From an uncultured Streptococcus sp. (GTDB taxonomy: Bacteria > Bacillota > Bacilli > Lactobacillales > Streptococcaceae): DNA of 6,113 bases. Below the pieces are notes generated by a model, which did no database searches, was not told where the DNA came from, and was given only the letters and a program-made list of their open reading frames with translations. This document shows, in pieces, positions 1-5,149 of the stretch. The stretch's first letter is position 1. Each line of letters begins with the position of its first letter. Location: NCBI GenBank assembly GCA_905373305.1, contig CAJPSM010000077.1, forward strand, positions 1 through 6,113, given 5' to 3'. The translations under genes were made by a program, and so were the position numbers.

Positions 1-40
1 TGTAACTCTATAACAATATTTTTTAAGGGGGGACATTTTT
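1..40 (+). promoter_or_regulatory. 3' end of probable S-MK box (SAM-III) riboswitch with metK ribosome binding site, cut by window edge
   Basis: The leader right before metK starts with TGTAAC (positions 1-6) and ends in a G-rich Shine-Dalgarno run, AAGGGGGGA (25-33), seven bases before the ATG. In lactic acid bacteria metK is commonly preceded by the S-MK box, in which SAM binding sequesters the Shine-Dalgarno sequence and blocks translation. From memory, the 3' part of that fold carries a UGUAAC segment followed by a GGGGGA-type Shine-Dalgarno, which matches the order seen here. The upstream strand that would pair with the G-run lies outside the window, so the fold cannot be drawn. The family call rests on the gene context and these two short motifs. 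Confidence 0.62.
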
Positions 41-1231
41 ATGTCAGAACGTAAATTATTCACGTCTGAATCTGTATCTGAGGGGCATCCGGATAAGATT
101 GCAGACCAAATTTCAGATGCGATTTTGGATGCTATTTTAGCAGAGGATCCAGAAGCGCACGTTGCTGCTGAGACAGCTGTATACACTGGTTCTGTCCACG
201 TTTTTGGTGAAATTTCTACAAATGCCTATGTGGATATTAACCGTGTGGTTCGTAATACCATTGCAGAGATTGGTTACACCAATACAGAGTATGGTTTTTC
301 TGCGGAAACAGTTGGAGTTCATCCATCGCTTGTTGAGCAGTCACCAGATATCGCCCAAGGTGTTAACGAAGCCTTGGAGGTTCGTGGGAATGCAGATCAA
401 GATCCGCTTGATTTGATTGGTGCTGGAGACCAAGGTCTCATGTTTGGATTTGCGGTTGATGAGACAGAGGAACTCATGCCATTGCCAATCTCACTTAGCC
501 ACAAACTGGTTCGTCGTTTAGCAGAACTTCGTAAGTCGGGTGAAATCAGCTATCTGCGTCCAGATGCCAAATCGCAAGTTACAGTTGAGTATGATGAAAA
601 TGACCGTCCAGTACGTGTGGACACAGTCGTTATTTCAACTCAGCACGACCCAGAAGTTAGCAATGAACAAATTCACAATGATGTGATTAACAAGGTTATC
701 AAAGAAGTAATTCCAGCTTCTTACTTGGATGAACAGACAAAATTCTTCATCAATCCAACTGGTCGCTTCGTAATCGGTGGACCTCAAGGAGACTCAGGTT
801 TGACTGGTCGTAAGATTATCGTGGATACGTATGGTGGCTACTCTCGTCATGGTGGTGGTGCCTTCTCTGGTAAGGATGCAACTAAGGTGGATCGTTCTGC
901 TTCATATGCAGCTCGCTACATTGCTAAGAATATCGTTGCAGCAGGTCTTGCTAAGAAGGCAGAAGTGCAATTGGCCTACGCTATCGGGGTGGCGCAACCT
1001 GTTTCTGTTCGTATCGATACTTTTGGTACAGGAACAGTAGCTGAAAGCAAGCTTGAAAAAGCAGCGCGTCAAATCTTTGACCTTCGCCCAGCAGGAATTA
1101 TCCAAATGCTAGACCTCAAACGTCCAATTTACCGTCAAACAGCGGCTTATGGACACATGGGACGTACAGATATTGACCTTCCGTGGGAACGTTTGGATAA
1201 GGTAGATGCTTTGAAAGAAGCTGTGAAATAA
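41..1231 (+). CDS. metK: S-adenosylmethionine synthetase (methionine adenosyltransferase)
   Basis: This cytoplasmic enzyme joins methionine and ATP to make S-adenosylmethionine, the main methyl donor, releasing phosphate and pyrophosphate. The 396-residue protein is full length for the bacterial family. Visible family motifs are GHPDK at residues 15-19 (N-terminal ATP and methionine site), GAGDQG at 127-132 (signature 1), DSGLTGRK at 251-258, GGGAFSGKD at 271-279 (the glycine-rich signature 2 phosphate loop) and GHMGR at 371-375. The ATG follows a very strong Shine-Dalgarno (25-33), and the N-terminus starts at the expected MSERKLFTSESVSEGHPDK-like point. It is transcribed alone to the right and ends at a strong hairpin. 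Control is probably by the SAM-sensing leader partly seen at the left edge. Nothing is missing or broken. Confidence 0.98.
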   Translation: MSERKLFTSESVSEGHPDKIADQISDAILDAILAEDPEAHVAAETAVYTGSVHVFGEISTNAYVDINRVVRNTIAEIGYTNTEYGFSAETVGVHPSLVEQSPDIAQGVNEALEVRGNADQDPLDLIGAGDQGLMFGFAVDETEELMPLPISLSHKLVRRLAELRKSGEISYLRPDAKSQVTVEYDENDRPVRVDTVVISTQHDPEVSNEQIHNDVINKVIKEVIPASYLDEQTKFFINPTGRFVIGGPQGDSGLTGRKIIVDTYGGYSRHGGGAFSGKDATKVDRSASYAARYIAKNIVAAGLAKKAEVQLAYAIGVAQPVSVRIDTFGTGTVAESKLEKAARQIFDLRPAGIIQMLDLKRPIYRQTAAYGHMGRTDIDLPWERLDKVDALKEAVK

Positions 1232-1235
1232 AATG

Positions 1236-1265
1236 AAAAAGCTTGGTAATGTTACCAAGCTTTTT
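1236..1265 (+). terminator. Rho-independent terminator of metK
   Basis: A perfect inverted repeat begins 4 bases after the metK stop: AAAAAGCTTGGTAA (1236-1249) and TTACCAAGCTTTTT (1252-1265). The A-run and T-run form the base and tail of a GC-cored hairpin. Because the A and T tracts are symmetric, it can work on either strand and could also stop any readthrough from the opposing gene. Confidence 0.93.
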
Positions 1266-1269
1266 GCAA

Positions 1270-1298
1270 AAGAAAACCAGCTTAGAGCTGGCTTTCTT
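1270..1298 (-). terminator. Rho-independent terminator of the DUF1827-like gene, overlapping its stop codon
   Basis: On the minus strand the arms AAGAAAGCCAGCT (1298-1286) and AGCTGGTTTTCTT (1282-1270) pair with one mismatch around a 3-base loop. The core is CCAGCT/AGCTGG, and a TTTTCTTTT tract is part of and follows the right arm. The hairpin includes two bases of the stop codon (1297-1299). Together with the adjacent metK hairpin it insulates the two converging genes. Confidence 0.85.
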
Positions 1299-1596
1299 AT
1301 TTTGTAGGAATAGAAATTTCAATCAATTTATCTGAATAAAGTGTCTTGATATTGGCTTCATCGATCTTATCTTTATCGATTTTGCGTTTCATGAAGAAAT
1401 CCTGAATGGTTTCGATTTCTGGTTCACGAATAGCGCGGTGTTTGTTGGAAATGAGGATTTCATAGTGAAGCGGAGCTTGTGTGAAAATCACATCTGTGTT
1501 TCCAGCAGAATAGACCTCAACAAGAGTTGCGTCAGTACTTTCTAATTGGCTTTTAACAAGTTGCGAGTGTGAATTAGTCGTGTTGATAAGCTTCAT
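1297..1596 (-). CDS. Small conserved protein, DUF1827-like, function unknown
   Basis: This is a 99-residue soluble protein with no signal peptide, membrane segment or known catalytic motif. It begins MKLINTTNSHSQLV and has a central stretch (VEVYSAGNTDVIFTQAP, residues 26-42) followed by a charged C-terminal half rich in K, D, E and I. I recognise it as resembling the DUF1827 family of streptococci and enterococci, from memory and without a search. The start is well supported: GGAGGAA (1602-1608) lies 5 bases before the ATG, and an extended -10 sits just upstream. It lies 58 bases downstream of the Nudix gene in the same direction and converges on metK. No function can be stated. Confidence 0.88.
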   Translation of the reverse strand: MKLINTTNSHSQLVKSQLESTDATLVEVYSAGNTDVIFTQAPLHYEILISNKHRAIREPEIETIQDFFMKRKIDKDKIDEANIKTLYSDKLIEISIPTK

Positions 1597-1601
1597 AATA
1601 G

Positions 1602-1608
1602 TTCCTCC
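1602..1608 (-). promoter_or_regulatory. Strong ribosome binding site of the DUF1827-like gene
   Basis: On the minus strand this reads GGAGGAA, five bases before the ATG at 1596. It fixes the start of the small gene and supports it as really translated. Confidence 0.85.
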
Positions 1609-1622
1609 GATTTTCTAACTCT

Positions 1623-1631
1623 ATTATAGCA
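1623..1631 (-). promoter_or_regulatory. Extended -10 promoter of the DUF1827-like gene
   Basis: The minus strand reads TGCTATAAT, a perfect -10 hexamer with the TGn extension. No good -35 is present at the usual distance (ACACGA at 1646-1651, spacer 17), which is normal for extended -10 promoters. The predicted transcript start is near 1616, giving a leader of about 20 bases. It lies between the Nudix stop codon and this gene, so the gene can be expressed on its own. Confidence 0.72.
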
Positions 1632-1654
1632 CTTTTTGGATAAAATCGTGTATT

Positions 1655-2107
1655 TTAGCCAATTCCATGCTGGATTTTCCAAGCTTCAATTCCCCATTTA
1701 TGGCTACCACGTTTGAGTTTTTCAATTGCTTCATCAATAGGAAACCAAGCAATATGATTAAAATCTTCTAATGGTTTTTGTACTTCTTGGAAAGAAGTGG
1801 CTTCGTAGAGGTAGGCTGGGTTGTAGTAGTAGGTGTCACGGTGGCGAGAGTAAAAATACTCATCAGCTTGTCCGTAATAGGTTCCGATTTCAGCTGTAAA
1901 GCCAAGTTCTTCGATTAGTTCTCTCTTCAGTGCTTCTTGATGGTCTTCACCCGCTTCAATTTCTCCACCTGGCAAGAACCAAGCACCATTGGGAGCTTGA
2001 ACTAGGACAATTTGTTTTTTTTCTGCATCCGGAATAACTGCGTACACACCATAGCGGGGCTGGTAGGTCACATTCTCTTTTTTATCACCAAAAGTTGGGT
2101 TTGCCAT
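1655..2107 (-). CDS. Nudix hydrolase (MutT family), substrate unknown
   Basis: Nudix enzymes hydrolyse a nucleoside diphosphate linked to another group, using metal bound by the Nudix box. The box is complete at residues 48-70: G48, five residues, E54, seven residues, then RELIEELGF (62-70), a full match to GX5EX7REUXEEXGU. The N-terminal strand RYGVYAVI (18-25) and the WFLPGGE entry (43-49) are typical. I chose the ATG at 2107, giving 150 residues, because GAGG (2116-2119) is 8 bases upstream and a consensus promoter lies between it and the alternative upstream start at 2170. That upstream codon is the TTG of the -35 box. The residues after the box (aromatic-rich, about 77-102) do not let me name a substrate; dNTP clean-up, nucleotide sugar or other roles are all possible. 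There is no clear terminator, so readthrough into the DUF1827-like gene is likely. Confidence 0.93.
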   Translation of the reverse strand: MANPTFGDKKENVTYQPRYGVYAVIPDAEKKQIVLVQAPNGAWFLPGGEIEAGEDHQEALKRELIEELGFTAEIGTYYGQADEYFYSRHRDTYYYNPAYLYEATSFQEVQKPLEDFNHIAWFPIDEAIEKLKRGSHKWGIEAWKIQHGIG

Positions 2108-2109
2108 TG

Positions 2110-2119
2110 CCTTTTCCTC
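2110..2119 (-). promoter_or_regulatory. Ribosome binding site deciding the Nudix start
   Basis: On the minus strand this reads GAGGAAAAGG, with GAGG 8 bases before the ATG at 2107. It selects this ATG over the upstream in-frame ATG at 2146 and the TTG at 2170, which overlap or lie within the promoter. Confidence 0.8.
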
Positions 2120-2141
2120 ATTCTCTAGTATCTTTATTATT

Positions 2142-2170
2142 ATCATAAAGGACGAGGGGCAAGCTGTCAA
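2142..2170 (-). promoter_or_regulatory. Sigma-A type promoter of the Nudix gene
   Basis: On the minus strand there is a perfect -35 TTGACA (2165-2170), a 17-base spacer and a near-consensus -10 TATGAT (2142-2147). The expected transcript start is near 2135, leaving a leader of about 28 bases before the ATG at 2107. The -35 lies about 20 bases beyond the clpE terminator T-tract, so the Nudix gene is a separate unit from clpE. Confidence 0.85.
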
Positions 2171-2187
2171 GAATAAACAGTTATTTT

Positions 2188-2226
2188 AGTAAAAAAGGTG
2201 CAGAAATTGATGGACTTCCTGCACCT
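2188..2226 (-). terminator. Rho-independent terminator of clpE
   Basis: On the minus strand AGGTGCAG (2226-2219) pairs with CTGCACCT (2203-2196). The stem can extend by three more pairs (G-T, A-T, A-T) around a 9-base loop. A run of T follows (2195-2191). It starts 11 bases after the clpE stop codon. Confidence 0.93.
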
Positions 2227-2237
2227 GTTAAATCGTT

Positions 2238-4490
2238 TTATTCTTCTTTTTCAGAAGCAATCTCTTCTGTTTTTTTGGCAGATTTGATTTGAATCTTACC
2301 ATTGCTTGTCATGACTGCCTTGAGGTTTTTTTCACCTGGGTTTTCAAGGTAGTAGTCTGTGATGGCATCCTCGATATGGTCTTGAATGGTACGGCGGAGT
2401 GGCCGTGCTCCCATTTTTGGATCATATCCCAAGTCAACCAACTTTTCCTTGACCTTGTCTGTCACATCGAGGTGGATATTGTTGCTAGAGAGGCGTTTGT
2501 TGACATCTGCCAGCATGAGTTCGACGATTTGGAGAAGGTTGTCCTTGCTGAGAGCTTTGAACTCGATAATGCCGTCAAAACGGTTCATAAATTCAGGGCT
2601 AAAGAAGTTGCCGAGTTCCCCGAGAACAGAGTTGGTACGCCCTTCACGAGCGGCTCCAAAACCAACGCTGGCTTCAGCCTTACCAGTCCCAGCATTTGAA
2701 GTCATGATAATGATAGCATCCTTAAAGCTAACTGTGCGTCCTTGCCCATCAGTCAAACGACCATCGTCCAAGACTTGAAGGAACATGTGCATCACATCTG
2801 GGTGGGCTTTTTCAACTTCATCGAGAAGGATGAGAGAGTAAGGATTGCGACGAACTTTTTCCGTTAACTGACCAGCTTCATCGTAGCCGACATAGCCTGG
2901 AGGGGCTCCGACTAACTTAGCCACGCTGTGTTTTTCCATGTATTCACTCATATCAAAGCGAATCATGCTGTCAGCAGAACCAAAAAGTTCAATGGCTAGT
3001 TGTTTGGAAAGTTCTGTCTTACCGACACCAGTTGGTCCGACAAAGAGGAAACTTCCGATTGGGCGGTTGGGAGTACCAAGTCCAACACGATTACGACGGA
3101 TGGCTTTGGAAATCTTATCGACAGCCTCGTCTTGTCCGATAACATGGGCCTTGAGGTCTTCTGCAAGATGGATGAGCTGAGACTGTTCTTTTTCTTTTAA
3201 CTCCCCAACAGGGATATTGGTTTTCTGCTCGATGATGTGTTCAATCGTTTTCTCACTGATGATAGGAGTATCCTGATCGGTCACCTTGTTCTTTTGCATT
3301 TCCTTGTACTTGGCAATCTGATCACGGAAGTAGGCAGCTTTTTCAAAGTCTTCCTCTCGTGTAGCTTGAGCCTTGAGATTCTCAGCTTCAATCAAACGCT
3401 GGTCAATCACTTTGGGATCAACAAAGTTCAGCGTCAGATTCATTTTTGAACCAGCTTCGTCCAAAAGGTCAATAGCCTTGTCAGGTAAGAAACGGTCTTG
3501 AATGTAGCGATTGGAAAGATTTGCAGCTGCTTCGATAGCCGCATCAGTATACTTGACGTGATGGTAGTCTTCGTATTTCTTTTGAATCCCTTTGAGAATA
3601 GTTATGGTTTCTTCGACAGTTGGTTCATCTACCTTGACAGGCTGCATACGGCGTTCAAGGGCTGCGTCCTTTTCAATGATGCGGTATTCATTGAGCGTAG
3701 TAGCACCGACCAATTGCAATTCACCACGGGCAAGGGCAGGTTTGAGGATATTTCCTGCATCCATATTGCCATCGCCAGCAGATCCTGCCCCGACAATTTC
3801 ATGGATTTCATCGATAAAGAGAATGACGTCTTCACGGTTGCGAATCTCTTCCATGAGCTTTTGCATACGCTCTTCAAATTGGCCTCGGATACCTGTTCCT
3901 TGAACTAGACTGACCACATCCAAACGGATGACTTGCTTGCCTTGGAGTTTATGGGGAACATCACCATCGACAATCTTCTGAGCTAGACCTTCAACAACAG
4001 CTGTTTTACCAACACCTGGTTCTCCAATAAGGACAGGATTGTTTTTGGTTCGACGGTTGAGGATTTCGATAACGCGGATAATCTCCTCGTCTCGGCCGAT
4101 AACAGGGTCAATATCTCCTCGACGAGCTATTTCAGTCACGTTGATACCATATTCCTCTAGGAGCCCTCTTTCTTGGCTAGGAGGAGGTGTTTGAACAGGT
4201 TCGCGGTTTTGAGGTCCGTATCCCCCATTGCCTCCGTATCCCCCACCGGATTGAGTTGGAGGGACGTTATTTGAAGAAGCCCTGAAATTGTTCAAATCAT
4301 TGAAAAAGTCTCCAAAAGGATCAAAGTCACGATTGTTTAAGTCAGTCATTCCTTTAAAGAGGGTATTATTTGGATCTGTTTTGATAATTTTATAGCAATT
4401 TTGACAGAGATCAATTTGTTTTTGCTGTCCATTGATATTGGTATACAGATGAATTGTTGAGTCGTTAATTTTACAGTTTTGACAGAGCAT
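2238..4490 (-). CDS. clpE: ATP-dependent Clp protease ATP-binding subunit ClpE
   Basis: ClpE is an HSP100 unfoldase that threads damaged proteins into ClpP and is induced by heat and other protein stress. The 750-residue protein has the ClpE-defining N-terminal zinc finger with C3, C6, C29 and C32 in place of the Clp-N repeats of ClpC. A flexible Gly/Pro-rich linker follows (about 78-108). The first AAA+ domain has Walker A GEPGVGKT (156-163), Walker B ending FIDE (225-228) and the GTGIRGQFEER region (198-208). A short middle segment carries a UVR-like motif (about 378-393). The second AAA+ domain has Walker A GPTGVGKT (485-492), Walker B LLDE (555-558), pore loop GYVG (532-535), a VGF loop (609-611) of the type that docks ClpP, and the sensor-2 GARPLRR (694-700). 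GAGG (4499-4502) lies 8 bases before the ATG. The gene is monocistronic, with its own promoter and terminator and a CtsR-type operator in the leader. All catalytic motifs look intact. Confidence 0.98.
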   Translation of the reverse strand: MLCQNCKINDSTIHLYTNINGQQKQIDLCQNCYKIIKTDPNNTLFKGMTDLNNRDFDPFGDFFNDLNNFRASSNNVPPTQSGGGYGGNGGYGPQNREPVQTPPPSQERGLLEEYGINVTEIARRGDIDPVIGRDEEIIRVIEILNRRTKNNPVLIGEPGVGKTAVVEGLAQKIVDGDVPHKLQGKQVIRLDVVSLVQGTGIRGQFEERMQKLMEEIRNREDVILFIDEIHEIVGAGSAGDGNMDAGNILKPALARGELQLVGATTLNEYRIIEKDAALERRMQPVKVDEPTVEETITILKGIQKKYEDYHHVKYTDAAIEAAANLSNRYIQDRFLPDKAIDLLDEAGSKMNLTLNFVDPKVIDQRLIEAENLKAQATREEDFEKAAYFRDQIAKYKEMQKNKVTDQDTPIISEKTIEHIIEQKTNIPVGELKEKEQSQLIHLAEDLKAHVIGQDEAVDKISKAIRRNRVGLGTPNRPIGSFLFVGPTGVGKTELSKQLAIELFGSADSMIRFDMSEYMEKHSVAKLVGAPPGYVGYDEAGQLTEKVRRNPYSLILLDEVEKAHPDVMHMFLQVLDDGRLTDGQGRTVSFKDAIIIMTSNAGTGKAEASVGFGAAREGRTNSVLGELGNFFSPEFMNRFDGIIEFKALSKDNLLQIVELMLADVNKRLSSNNIHLDVTDKVKEKLVDLGYDPKMGARPLRRTIQDHIEDAITDYYLENPGEKNLKAVMTSNGKIQIKSAKKTEEIASEKEE

Positions 4491-4498
4491 AACATCTA

Positions 4499-4502
4499 CC
4501 TC
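4499..4502 (-). promoter_or_regulatory. Ribosome binding site of clpE
   Basis: The minus strand reads TGAGGTAG, with GAGG 8 bases before the ATG at 4490. This start places the first zinc-finger cysteine at residue 3, as expected for ClpE. Confidence 0.8.
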
Positions 4503-4512
4503 ATTTCATTCT

Positions 4513-4543
4513 TATTCTTGGCCTAAGAAAAAGGTCAAGAATA
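4513..4543 (-). other. Inverted repeat in the clpE leader, overlapping the CtsR operator
   Basis: The arms TATTCTTGGCC (4513-4523) and GGTCAAGAATA (4533-4543), plus-strand reading, are complementary over 11 positions with one non-Watson-Crick pair around a 9-base loop. In the clpE transcript this pair is an A-C mismatch. There is no T-tract after the hairpin, so it does not look like a terminator. The right arm shares its sequence with the first half-site of the CtsR operator. Confidence 0.6.
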
Positions 4544-4549
4544 GTCAAA
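4533..4549 (+). promoter_or_regulatory. CtsR operator controlling clpE
   Basis: The sequence GGTCAAG-AAT-AGTCAAA matches the CtsR consensus of two direct heptamers, RGTCAAA-NAN-RGTCAAA, at 13 of 14 heptamer positions and has the right NAN spacer. CtsR is the repressor of clp genes in low-GC Gram-positives, and clpE is a known CtsR target in streptococci. It lies at about +7 to +23 from the predicted clpE transcript start, so bound CtsR would block initiation or promoter escape. The one deviation is the last base of the first heptamer. Confidence 0.88.
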
Positions 4550-4562
4550 GTTTTATACTCTC

Positions 4563-4590
4563 ATTATAGCATGATTAAGGTGTAAAGCAA
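4563..4590 (-). promoter_or_regulatory. Promoter of clpE
   Basis: The minus strand has a perfect extended -10, TGCTATAAT (4563-4571), with a partial -35 TTGCTT (4585-4590) at a 16-base spacing. The predicted start is near 4556, giving a leader of about 65 bases that contains the CtsR operator and an inverted repeat. A housekeeping-type promoter under a repressor fits the CtsR model. Confidence 0.8.
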
Positions 4591-4660
4591 GTAAAAAGAT
4601 TGGGAAGTGGTCGTTTTTAAAAGAAGGATTTATGGAGAATGAAGCGACATTAAAGGTAAG

Positions 4661-4692
4661 AAAAAATCCCATTTGTGGTCACAAAAAGGATT
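4661..4692 (-). terminator. Rho-independent terminator of the DUF1797 gene
   Basis: On the minus strand AATCC (4692-4688) pairs with GGATT (4669-4665), and inside it TTTGTG (4685-4680) pairs with CACAAA (4677-4672), separated by a 2-base internal mismatch. A T-run of six follows (4666-4661). It lies about 36 bases after the stop codon. The rest of the interval between here and clpE holds only the clpE promoter and leader. Confidence 0.88.
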
Positions 4693-4728
4693 CTCATTCA
4701 TCGGGACTTACTGCCCGTTGTTTTTATA

Positions 4729-4959
4729 TTAGTAAAGGAGTTCGTAGATCTCCATTGCAATCAAATCAATGCTATCAAAGGTATAAGTTTCACGAGCTTC
4801 TACATCGCGAAGGGTGAAGAGTGATCCGTTTTCTTCGTCATGGCTGTATGCAACTTCTGCAACAACAACTCCTTCACGTTCAAAATTACGTTTTAGATTT
4901 CCGCCATCTTTTGTCATAGCTTCTAGGCGGTTGATGATTCTAACCAAATGTGATTCCAT
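4729..4959 (-). CDS. DUF1797 (YkuJ-like) small conserved protein
   Basis: This is a 76-residue acidic soluble protein with no signal peptide or membrane segment. The pattern of an N-terminal helix (RIINRLEAM, residues 7-15), a central beta-rich part (residues 23-61) and a C-terminal helix FDSIDLIAMEIYELLY (61-76) matches what I recall of Bacillus subtilis YkuJ, the DUF1797 family, which has a similar NIDM...EIFELL ending. A crystal structure of YkuJ exists, but to my knowledge no function is established. The start is firm: GGAGGAG (4967-4973) lies 7 bases before the ATG. It has its own extended -10 and a strong terminator. It sits between clpE and the divergent ABC transporter operon, as I recall for other streptococci. 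Confidence 0.93.
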   Translation of the reverse strand: MESHLVRIINRLEAMTKDGGNLKRNFEREGVVVAEVAYSHDEENGSLFTLRDVEARETYTFDSIDLIAMEIYELLY

Positions 4960-4966
4960 TATGATT

Positions 4967-4973
4967 CTCCTCC
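4967..4973 (-). promoter_or_regulatory. Strong ribosome binding site of the DUF1797 gene
   Basis: On the minus strand this reads GGAGGAG, seven bases before the ATG at 4959. It is close to the ideal anti-16S match and suggests efficient translation of this small protein. Confidence 0.85.
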
Positions 4974-4989
4974 ATTTCTTATCGTTACT

Positions 4990-4998
4990 ATTTTACCA
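4990..4998 (-). promoter_or_regulatory. Extended -10 promoter of the DUF1797 gene
   Basis: The minus strand reads TGGTAAAAT, five of six for the -10 hexamer plus the TGn extension. The -35 region (near 5013-5019, AGTCAA or TAGTCA) is poor. The predicted start is near 4983, a leader of about 24 bases. It is transcribed away from the ABC transporter promoter about 100 bases to the right. Confidence 0.6.
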
Positions 4999-5066
4999 TA
5001 AACCACGGGGACTTGACTAGAAAAAACTAAGATTTCTCGCTATTTCTCTTTTGCATAAAATTATTG

Positions 5067-5083
5067 GTGAAAATCAGTGAAAA
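5067..5083 (+). repeat. Tandem GTGAAAA repeat upstream of the ABC transporter promoter
   Basis: GTGAAAA occurs at 5067-5073 and again at 5077-5083, ten bases apart, so both copies face the same side of the helix. It ends five bases before the -35 box. Position and phasing are what an activator site would show, but the sequence is A-rich and the repeat could be chance. Confidence 0.4.
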
Positions 5084-5087
5084 AATA

Positions 5088-5103
5088 TTGAATTTTAATT
5101 CAA
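5088..5103 (+). promoter_or_regulatory. Palindrome over the -35 box of the ABC transporter promoter, possible operator
   Basis: TTGAATT-TT-AATTCAA is a perfect inverted repeat with 7-base arms whose left arm includes the -35 hexamer. A regulator bound here would compete with RNA polymerase. It shares AT-rich character with CodY sites, but I count only about 10 of 15 matches to the CodY consensus at the best register, so I do not assign a regulator. Confidence 0.45.
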
Positions 5104-5116
5104 ATTATGTTATAAT
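5088..5116 (+). promoter_or_regulatory. Promoter of the amino-acid ABC transporter operon
   Basis: A -35 TTGAAT (5088-5093), a 17-base spacer and a perfect -10 TATAAT (5111-5116), with the TG extension at 5108-5109, precede the permease gene. The predicted transcript start is near 5123, giving a leader of about 27 bases, too short for a riboswitch or attenuator. Control is therefore more likely by a protein at the overlapping repeats. Confidence 0.83.
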
Positions 5117-5149
5117 CATACAATCTGATATTTAGAAAGCTGAGTTTAT

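Noticed and set aside
2289..3908. Several plus-strand open frames of 66-136 codons opposite clpE
   Set aside because: They are antisense shadows of clpE, which has every family motif intact; none has a good ribosome site or recognisable domain.
4701..4717. Small CGGG/CCCG hairpin after the DUF1797 stop codon
   Set aside because: Only four base pairs with no T-tract; the stronger hairpin at 4661-4692 accounts for termination.
4632..4817. Plus-strand reading frame of 61 codons with a passable AAGGA-like site before its ATG
   Set aside because: It runs through the DUF1797 terminator and then antisense to the DUF1797 gene, has no visible promoter, and its composition resembles no protein family I know.
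5013..5018. TTGACT on the plus strand as an upstream -35 for the transporter operon
   Set aside because: No -10-like hexamer occurs at a 15-19 base spacing, and a much better promoter lies at 5088-5116.
5091..5105. Possible CodY box near the ABC transporter promoter
   Set aside because: By hand count it matches about 10 of 15 positions of the CodY consensus, which is weak in AT-rich DNA. I kept it only as an unassigned palindrome.
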